A stretch of DNA of 64,000 nucleotides from Desulfocicer sp963675955 (GTDB taxonomy: Bacteria; Desulfobacterota; Desulfobacteria; Desulfobacterales; Desulfobacteraceae): assembly GCA_963675955.2 (NCBI GenBank), contig CAXXVR010000009.1, positions 248,001 through 312,000 on the forward strand, written 5' to 3'. The notes beneath the pieces were generated by a model, which was not told the DNA's origin, did no database searches, and worked only from the letters and a program-made list of their open reading frames with translations. The position numbers were made by a program, and so were the translations under genes. The stretch's first letter is position 1, and every line of letters starts with the position of its first letter. Below are positions 59,193 through 64,000 of this stretch, piece by piece.

Positions 59193-60863
59193 ATGTTTCG
59201 AGTTTTTTTTACACTACTGTTGTTGTTTTTTTATCTGATCTCTCCGGTGTGTGGGGCAGATATGCCTGCTGCTCAAAACGCTATGGCTGTGTCCGCCGAT
59301 GAGAGAAGGGCGGATCGGTCCAAAGAGATGCTGACCTCTATTATTGAGTTGAAAAAAACCCTGGCCGATCGCATCGAGGATAAAAAGAAACAGCTGTCAG
59401 TCAGCACTTCGGATATGGAAAAGGAAAATCTAAAACAGGAACTGGGAACCCTGGACCGCCAGCTGGATGATGCGGTGGCAGATTTTGAACGCATTGCCAC
59501 GGGTATTGACATTGATCTGTTCACCGAAAAAAAAGAGGAGACTTTTAACTGGCAAAATGAGCTGCTCTCCCTGGTGGAGCCGGGTATCAAGGAGCTGAAG
59601 CGCTTCACCTTAAAGGCCCGTCAAAAGGCTAAGCTGAAAGAAGATATCCAGACCTATGAGCGACTGTTGCCCGTTGCCGTGGATGCCCTTAAAAATATTG
59701 AAAAACAGGTGGCGGACACAACAGACAAAGGGGTAAAAATAGAACTCAAAGCCCTTCAGCCAGAATGGCAGGGTATTGTGGAACAGTTGGATAACCGCAT
59801 GAAAGTGGCAAAGCTTCAGCTGGACACCATGAAACAGGAAGAGCAGTCTCTGATGGAAATGTCCCGGATCTCTGCGCGGGATTTTTTTAAAACCCGGGGA
59901 CTTTATCTTGCCCTGGCTGCAGGTGCCTGTATCATGGTCCTGGTGCTGCTGCGTTTGCTTTACCGATTGACCATCCGCACGGTTCCAGGATTTAAATCCG
60001 GTTACCGTCCTTTTTATGCCCGTCTGGTGGATCTTCTGTTCAAGGTCATGGGGGTGGTGTTTACGCTGATGGCCTTGATGCTGGTATTTTATCTGGCAGA
60101 GGACTGGGTGCTTCTCAGTCTCACCATCATTATTCTGCTGGGGCTTGGCTGGGGGGTAAAAAGTACCCTGCCGGGCATGTGGCACCAGAGCCGATTGATG
60201 CTCAACATTGGGGCTGTGCGGGAGGGAGAACGCATGGTACTCGACGGGGTTCCCTGGCTGGTAAAACGCATTAATGTATTCAGTGAGATTGAAAATCCGG
60301 ACATGGGCATTAAGCTGCGGGTACCCATTGAATTATTATTGGGAAAAACTTCCCGTTCTTTCAAGCCTGAAGAATCCTGGTTTCCCTGTCGCAAGGGTGA
60401 CTGGGTAATTCTGGGGGACGGTACCCGGGGAAAGGTGACAAGCCTATCCCATGAGATGGTGGAACTGGTTCAGCGGGGAGGCTCCCATAAAATATACCAG
60501 ACCGGAGATTTTCTGGGCCAGAATCCCCTTAATATAACCCTTAATTTCAGACTCAAGGTGATTTTTGGCATCGGGTATGAGCACCAGAAAGAGGCCACTT
60601 CCACCATTCTTGAGGTGACCCGGACCTATCTTTCAGAGGCCCTTGTAAAAGAGGGGTATGATGCCCATCTTATAAACCTTAATGTGGAGTTCTGCCAGGC
60701 TGGCGCATCCTCCCTGGATTTTGTGGTCATAGCCGATTTTGACGGTGAGGCAGCGCCCCTGTACAATCGTTTAAACCGGGCCATTCAGCGCTGGTGTGTG
60801 GATGTATGCACCATAAACGGCTGGAATATACCCTTTCCCCAGGTAACAGTTCACAGGGCTTAG
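59193..60863 (+). CDS. MscS-family mechanosensitive channel with long N-terminal domain
   Basis: 556 residues. Signal-like hydrophobic N-terminus (VFFTLLLLFFYLISPVCGA), a charged coiled-coil domain (about 30-220), three to four membrane segments (about 225-350) including the pore-lining LTIIILLGLGWGVKSTLPG, then the MscS beta and alpha/beta cytoplasmic domains (GDWVILGDGTRGKVTSLS; WNIPFPQVTVH). Releases solutes under osmotic shock. ATG 59193 follows AAGGAGGTGCC. It splits ydbH from ynbE-ydbL by gene and repeat. Confidence 0.9.
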   Translation: MFRVFFTLLLLFFYLISPVCGADMPAAQNAMAVSADERRADRSKEMLTSIIELKKTLADRIEDKKKQLSVSTSDMEKENLKQELGTLDRQLDDAVADFERIATGIDIDLFTEKKEETFNWQNELLSLVEPGIKELKRFTLKARQKAKLKEDIQTYERLLPVAVDALKNIEKQVADTTDKGVKIELKALQPEWQGIVEQLDNRMKVAKLQLDTMKQEEQSLMEMSRISARDFFKTRGLYLALAAGACIMVLVLLRLLYRLTIRTVPGFKSGYRPFYARLVDLLFKVMGVVFTLMALMLVFYLAEDWVLLSLTIIILLGLGWGVKSTLPGMWHQSRLMLNIGAVREGERMVLDGVPWLVKRINVFSEIENPDMGIKLRVPIELLLGKTSRSFKPEESWFPCRKGDWVILGDGTRGKVTSLSHEMVELVQRGGSHKIYQTGDFLGQNPLNITLNFRLKVIFGIGYEHQKEATSTILEVTRTYLSEALVKEGYDAHLINLNVEFCQAGASSLDFVVIADFDGEAAPLYNRLNRAIQRWCVDVCTINGWNIPFPQVTVHRA

Positions 60864-60867
60864 ATTC

Positions 60868-60999
60868 TTATATAACATACATGGTTGTAACCACCAGCCA
60901 CAACGAACAATGAAAAAGTAGTTGCTGTTAGAACCCAGTACCCAGGACCCAGTACCCAAGACCCAGTACCCAAGACCCAGTACCCACTTTTTCATATAA
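60868..60999 (-). repeat. R4 repeat, copy 2, with four 14-base tandem units
   Basis: Reverse orientation. Starts five bases after the mscS stop with TTATATAACATACATGG, continues with CCACAACGAACAATG and AAAAAGTAGTTG, then four units of ACCCAGTACCCAAG (60933-60986, first ending GG and last partial), and ends TTTTTCATATAA, running into R1 copy 5. Confidence 0.85.
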
Positions 61000-61190
61000 A
61001 CAGCCATGTCCTGACGGACACAACGAAGAATGGGTCGTAGACGCGGAAGCCAAATGGTATTATACCGCCGCCCCCCCGACGGGCAATGGTCCCGGACCGG
61101 AACTGTAGACAGCTCAATTGTCCGGTTCCTATTGCCCATCGGGGGGGCGGCTCTGCTGAAGTTGCCTTGGAGGCTGCTTTTTCATATAAC
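60989..61190 (-). repeat. R1 hairpin element, copy 5
   Basis: Best-preserved copy. CCGCCCCCCCGACGGGCAAT (61068-61087) and ATTGCCCATCGGGGGGGCGG (61131-61150) pair with one mismatch over 20 bp; the top is CAATTGAGCTGTCTACAG on the minus strand. A duplicate of the R4 left end follows at 61176-61228, so the R1 here is flanked by R4 ends. Confidence 0.88.
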
Positions 61191-61287
61191 ATACATGGCA
61201 GTAACCACCTGCCACAACGAATTTTGAAACTCTAATCATTGCAGTCTGTTGGATGGAGTTTCTTATAAAAAAAAGGAGATGTGATTC

Positions 61288-61497
61288 ATGAGATGCAGAA
61301 TGTTTACAGCGGGCATCATGCTCTTGGGTCTGGCTGGGGCACTGACCCCGGGATGCAGTACCCGGCATGAGGTGACCATGGCCCCGGTGGAGGTCAAACC
61401 CATCCACATCACCATTGATGTCAATGTCAAGGTGGACCGGGCCCTGGATAACTTTTTTGATGATATTGATGCGGCAGAGCAGAAGATCAAAAAATAA
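61288..61497 (+). CDS. ynbE: YnbE-family lipoprotein
   Basis: 69 residues. Lipobox ALTPGC, acylated Cys 23, then a short periplasmic segment KPIHITIDVNVKVDRALDNFF, the YnbE core that pairs with the YdbH C-terminus at the outer membrane. Start follows AAAAAGGAGATG. Next is ydbL. Confidence 0.87.
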   Translation: MRCRMFTAGIMLLGLAGALTPGCSTRHEVTMAPVEVKPIHITIDVNVKVDRALDNFFDDIDAAEQKIKK

Positions 61498-61605
61498 TGC
61501 CCGTGAACGATTCTGGATTATAAAAAATAAAGGTGCATTTTGGGTTTCAGGATCTACCTGGGATGAAACCCAGGCCCTTTTTCTGGTGTATTACAGGAGG
61601 AAAAA

Positions 61606-61977
61606 ATGGATAAGAAAAAAATGTTTCGCATGGGATTTCTGCTGGCCTGTTTTCTTGTGCTTCTGACGGCTGGCGCATTTGCCGATGACATAAAAACACG
61701 CATGAAAAACAGGCTTCCGGAGATTGTAAAATTAAAGGCCCAGGGCCTTGTGGGGGAAACCGCAAGGGGGTATCTTGCCCATGTTACTTCATCGAAAGTG
61801 GGTGGGGGTATTGTTGAGGCAGAAAATGCAGACCGCAAGTCCGTGTATGCCCTCATTGCAGGTCAGCAGGGCGTCAGCATTGAAAAGGTTGAAACCCTGA
61901 GAGCCAGACAGATTGTGGACAATGCCAATGCCGGGGAATTTCTGCAGAAACCCGATGGTACCTGGTATCGAAAATAG
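61606..61977 (+). CDS. ydbL: YdbL-family protein (DUF1318)
   Basis: 123 residues. Signal peptide about 1-25 (FLLACFLVLLTAGAFA), then MKNRLPEIVKLKAQGLVGETARGYL and NADRKSVYALIAGQQGVSIEKV, the YdbL pattern. A periplasmic partner of the YdbH-YnbE bridge. Start follows AGGAGG. 108 bases after ynbE. Confidence 0.9.
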   Translation: MDKKKMFRMGFLLACFLVLLTAGAFADDIKTRMKNRLPEIVKLKAQGLVGETARGYLAHVTSSKVGGGIVEAENADRKSVYALIAGQQGVSIEKVETLRARQIVDNANAGEFLQKPDGTWYRK

Positions 61978-61982
61978 AAAAA

Positions 61983-62162
61983 GGGGCTTGTTTATAACAT
62001 GACCCACTCGTCATAATTGTTGGACCAATGGGGTCAGCCTTGCGTTATTGACGTTATCTTTTCACAGCCTGTGTAAATGCCAAAACCACCGAGCATGCCA
62101 ATAACGCAAGCCTGACCCCTTCCCAACTCCTCCTTAAAATGGACCATGTTGTGAGTAAAGCC
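61983..62162. repeat. R2 palindromic repeat, copy g, interrupted by an R3 element
   Basis: Outer arms GGGCTTGTTTATAACATGACC (left) and GGACCATGTTGTGAGTAAAGCC (right) are R2 arms but ~135 bases apart, against ~30-40 elsewhere. The inner stretch 62030-62119 is R3. The R2 loop sequence TTGTTGGACCAATG lies left of the R3. Confidence 0.65.
62030..62119. repeat. R3 palindromic repeat, copy 2
   Basis: GGGGTCAGCCTTGCGTTATT (start) and AATAACGCAAGCCTGACCCC (end) are inverted near-perfectly; shares GCTTG/CGTTATTGGCAT with copy 1 at 12671. Confidence 0.75.
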
Positions 62163-62277
62163 AAAAAAAGAATTGACATCATGGATATCCAAGTATACTT
62201 AGACTTGTAAGGCCTGAAGGGCAGAAGTCCTTTATGGGTAAAGGGCAGAAGCCCTGTAAGTTTTATTGTGTGAAAAT

Positions 62278-62318
62278 GCTGGGTGCTGGGGTGCTGGGGT
62301 GCTGGGTACTGGGTTAAT
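62278..62318 (+). repeat. GGTGCTGGG-type short array
   Basis: Three to four units of GGGTGCTGGG / GGGTACTGGG in a row. Related to the R4 core, without flanks. Confidence 0.6.
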
Positions 62319-62556
62319 GGGAATCAAAATTTCACATGGATCCATAAAATAGTTTCTTCATTGTTTGTTATGACAAGGGTTTTTGTCATGATGATCATAA
62401 AAAATACCGGTGAAAAGTAAATTCATCGGTCAATTTTCCCGGAGTTAATCCGGGGATGCCATATGAAATGAAACCACGAAGGTTCTTTGCGTTCTCTTGT
62501 CTTGTGTGATGAGAGTTCCGGGCGGCCTTGGTGGTTTTTTTGTTTTGCCCACTGTT

Positions 62557-62666
62557 TTTATATGAAAAAGAAGGTGCTGGGTTTTGGGTACTGGGTACTG
62601 GGTATTAACCGCAACTATTTTTTCATTATTCGTTGTGGCTGGCACTCACAGCCATGTATGTTATAA
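62557..62666 (+). repeat. R4 repeat, copy 3
   Basis: TTTATATGAAAAAGAAGGTG, then GGGTTTTGGGTACTGGGTACTGGGTATT as an array, then CAACTATTTTTTCATTATT, GTTGTGGC and CAGCCATGTATGTTATAA. Closest to copy 1. Confidence 0.82.
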
Positions 62667-62690
62667 GAAACTCCGCCTACATATTACATC

Positions 62691-62709
62691 AAAAGTACTT
62701 TATACTTTT
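62691..62709. promoter_or_regulatory. Operator-like inverted repeat before the metal-uptake genes
   Basis: AAAAGTA and TACTTTT separated by CTTTA, 100 bases before the NikK-like gene. TATACT inside it could be a -10. Ligand unknown; it does not match the NikR consensus as I know it. Confidence 0.4.
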
Positions 62710-62808
62710 CAGGAGCGGGTGCCAGAAAATGGTCATTCACCCCATGAAAGTGTAAGGTGGAGATGAAGGATGTCAAAACCGGATTATCAAATTTAAGGAG
62801 AAAGAAAC

Positions 62809-63594
62809 ATGAATCATCGTTTAATAAAATCCATCTGTGTTGCTGCATTTTTTGTTTTTTCACTGACCTCTTTTGCTTCAGCCCATTTTGGCATGATAAT
62901 CCCGTCAGACAGCATGGTGATGCAGGATGATGACAGAACCTTAAATCTGATGTTGTCCTTTTCCCATCCCTTTGAAGGGCAGGGCATGGAACTTGTCAAG
63001 CCCGCTTCTTTTTTCATGGTAAAAGAAGGTAAAAAGACCGATCTTCTCGATTCCCTTGCCAAGGCCACCGTCATGGATCATGGTGCCTGGACCACGCATT
63101 TTCCGGTGAAAAGACCCGGGGCGTATATTTTCTGTATGGAACCTGTGCCCTACTGGGAACCTGCCGAGGATTGTTTTATTGTCCATTATACCAAAACAGT
63201 GGTTGCCGCCTATGGTCAGGAAGAGGGATGGGACGGTGAGGCTGGCCTGAAAACCGAGATTGTTCCCCTGTCCAAACCCTATGGCCTTTATGCCGGTAAT
63301 ATTTTCCAGGGCATTGTAAAAGTGGATGGAAAGGCTGTCCCCTGGGCCGAGGTGGAGGTGGAATATTACAACGAAAACAACAAGGCCGTGGCACCCACGG
63401 ACTACATGGTGACCCAGACCCTCCACGCCGATGGCAACGGGGTTTTCAGTTATGCTCCCCCGGTTGCCGGGTGGTGGGGGTTTGCAGGGTTGAGTACCTC
63501 TGATCAGAAGATGGACCATGACGGCGTGGAAAAAGATATTGAACTGGGGGCGGTTATCTGGGTACAGTTCCTGCCATGGCAGGCAGGCCAATAA
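62809..63594 (+). CDS. DUF4198 periplasmic protein, NikK-like
   Basis: 261 residues. Signal peptide (about 1-26, VAAFFVFSLTSFASA) then HFGMIIPSDSMV, GMELVKPASFFM, and a C-terminal Ig-like half (VDGKAVPWAEVEVEYYNE, ADGNGVFSYAPPVAGWWGF). DUF4198/NikK proteins accompany ECF-type nickel or cobalt transporters, probably handing metal to the membrane part through the His-rich N-terminus. Start follows AAGGAG. The next gene is cbiM, which supports the call. Confidence 0.8.
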   Translation: MNHRLIKSICVAAFFVFSLTSFASAHFGMIIPSDSMVMQDDDRTLNLMLSFSHPFEGQGMELVKPASFFMVKEGKKTDLLDSLAKATVMDHGAWTTHFPVKRPGAYIFCMEPVPYWEPAEDCFIVHYTKTVVAAYGQEEGWDGEAGLKTEIVPLSKPYGLYAGNIFQGIVKVDGKAVPWAEVEVEYYNENNKAVAPTDYMVTQTLHADGNGVFSYAPPVAGWWGFAGLSTSDQKMDHDGVEKDIELGAVIWVQFLPWQAGQ

Positions 63595-63618
63595 CCATGG
63601 CCAATTACCCTGGGGGTG

Positions 63619-63717
63619 ATGGCGTGTAAGCCCGTGGAAAAAATGATATCCCGGGCGATTCATTCCGGCACCAACGGGGGTACGAAAATGTCTCACAGCT
63701 CGGAGTCAGATGAATAA
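63619..63717 (+). CDS. Possible 32-residue ORF between nikK-like gene and cbiM
   Basis: Reads MACKPVEKMISRAIH, then Gly/Thr-rich, ending SHSSESDE. A GGGGG stretch lies three bases before the ATG. No family recognised, and ECF systems have small membrane subunits but this has no membrane helix. It may be noise. Confidence 0.3.
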   Translation: MACKPVEKMISRAIHSGTNGGTKMSHSSESDE

Positions 63718-63743
63718 AAGCAGGTAAACAGAAAGGAAGGCAG

Positions 63744-64000
63744 ATGCACATTTCAGAAGGTGTTTTATCCGGCCAAGTCATGGCGGTGGGGGGGGTGCTG
63801 GCCTTTGCCGGAACGGCAGTGGGCCTTAAAAAAATTGACTATGACCGCATGGTCCATGTGGCCATTCTTTCCTCGGCTTTTTTTGTGGCATCCCTGATTC
63901 ATGTGAATCTCGGGCCCTCCAGTGTGCATCTCATCCTCAACGGCATTGTGGGGCTTTTGCTGGGATGGGCGGCCTTTCCCGCCATTTTGACGGCCCTGCT
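63744..64000 (+). CDS. cbiM: Cobalt/nickel ECF transporter substrate-binding membrane protein CbiM (N-terminal part)
   Basis: 85 codons, runs off the right edge. MHISEGVLSG at the N-terminus is the CbiM/NikM metal-binding hook (Met1-His2), followed by membrane helices and the conserved HVNLGPSSVHLILNG. Takes up cobalt or nickel with an ECF ATPase expected downstream. Start follows AAGGAAGGCAG. Metal cannot be told from this fragment. Confidence 0.93.
   Translation, partial: MHISEGVLSGQVMAVGGVLAFAGTAVGLKKIDYDRMVHVAILSSAFFVASLIHVNLGPSSVHLILNGIVGLLLGWAAFPAILTAL

Larger units (their letters stand above)
61978..62808. other. Repeat-filled intergenic region
   Basis: 831 bases without a supportable gene. 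Left to right: R2 copy g with an R3 inside (61983-62162), a GGTGCTGGG array (62278-62318), a stretch GAAACCACGAAGG...CCTTGGTGGTTT (62465-62540, widely seen in bacterial intergenic DNA as I recall), R4 copy 3, and the leader of the NikK-like gene. Confidence 0.6.

Noticed and set aside
60933..60986. CRISPR-like array
   Set aside because: The 14-base units are contiguous with no spacers, and there are no cas genes.
60771..61139. 122-residue minus-strand ORF with WVLGTGSWVLG repeats
   Set aside because: Produced by the R4 array and R1 hairpin; the repeated peptide is only the translation of the 14-base units.
62445..62645. 66-residue minus-strand ORF (TLITQDKRTQRTF)
   Set aside because: Reads through a low-complexity intergenic repeat found widely in bacteria as far as I recall, plus R4; no coding signal.
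62670..62808. Cobalamin or NiCo riboswitch before the metal-uptake genes
   Set aside because: Conserved core elements of these riboswitches are not visible; only a GGGTG/CACCC pairing and the AAAAGTA/TACTTTT repeat.

Overview
The window looks like the chromosome of a Gram-negative anaerobe of the Desulfobacterales (Desulfobacterota, sulfate-reducer relatives). This rests on protein style and gene content (a complete Tol-Pal set, a futalosine-pathway menaquinone gene, FolE2, archaeal-type Psd, a 115-kDa-class NAD-glutamate dehydrogenase) and is an inference, not a database match. I see no phage, plasmid, insertion-sequence transposase, CRISPR or rRNA. Nearly everything is core or envelope metabolism in short operons. 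Several genes start with TTG or GTG (AI-2E transporter, fmt, bS22-like gene, rplM, greA, a Usp gene).

Layout. 1-5.7 kb: the N-terminal part of an NAD-glutamate dehydrogenase (minus), a response regulator with a PP2C phosphatase domain, AMMECR1-domain protein, CBS protein, AI-2E-type permease. 5.8-11.5 kb (minus): rsmB-rpe-mqnB and ribF-def-fmt. 11.5-13 kb: two tRNA-Leu genes around a hydroxyisobutyrate-dehydrogenase-family gene. 13.1-18.6 kb: LysM protein, HD hydrolase, then HTH-EIIA fusion, ClC channel and Usp protein. 18.6-23.3 kb (minus): tRNA-Ser-dnaX-ybaB-recR-YkgJ protein, and a DUF721/DciA-like gene with a tRNA-modification methylase. 23.7-29.4 kb: hflKC, a 32-residue bS22-like ribosomal protein, an HExxH protein, FmdB-like protein, groESL. 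29.5-34.8 kb: tolQ-tolR-tolA/tonB-tolB-pal-cpoB. 34.9-39.6 kb: ruvC, ruvAB, rplM-rpsI, sbcB. 39.9-47.9 kb: HU, prepilin peptidase, lon-tsaB-psd-greA-rpoZ-ttcA-folE2. 48.2-54 kb: PBP4-type DacB, ManC, YqgE, a dynamin-like GTPase. 54.2-62 kb: Usp, YpsA-type SLOG protein, a rhomboid protease fused to a DnaJ C-terminal domain, YdbH, MscS channel, YnbE, YdbL. 62.8-64 kb: start of an ECF nickel/cobalt uptake locus.

The most unusual material is between the genes. At least four families of non-coding dispersed repeats recur: (R1) five ~160-200 bp elements built on a long GC-rich hairpin whose stem varies in sequence but keeps its pairing; (R2) ~60 bp palindromes ending in GGTCAYAACATG-like arms; (R3) ~90 bp palindromes with a GGCTTGBGTTRTTGGCAT arm, one apparently nested inside an R2; and (R4) elements carrying a variable GGGTACTGG array between conserved flanks, twice adjacent to R1. 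Two R1 copies run into the 3' end of a neighbouring gene and include its stop codon. The most interesting protein-level observations are the rhomboid-DnaJ_C fusion and its tight linkage to a YdbH/YnbE/YdbL intermembrane lipid-transport set split by an MscS channel, and a dynamin-like GTPase with a degenerate G4 motif.
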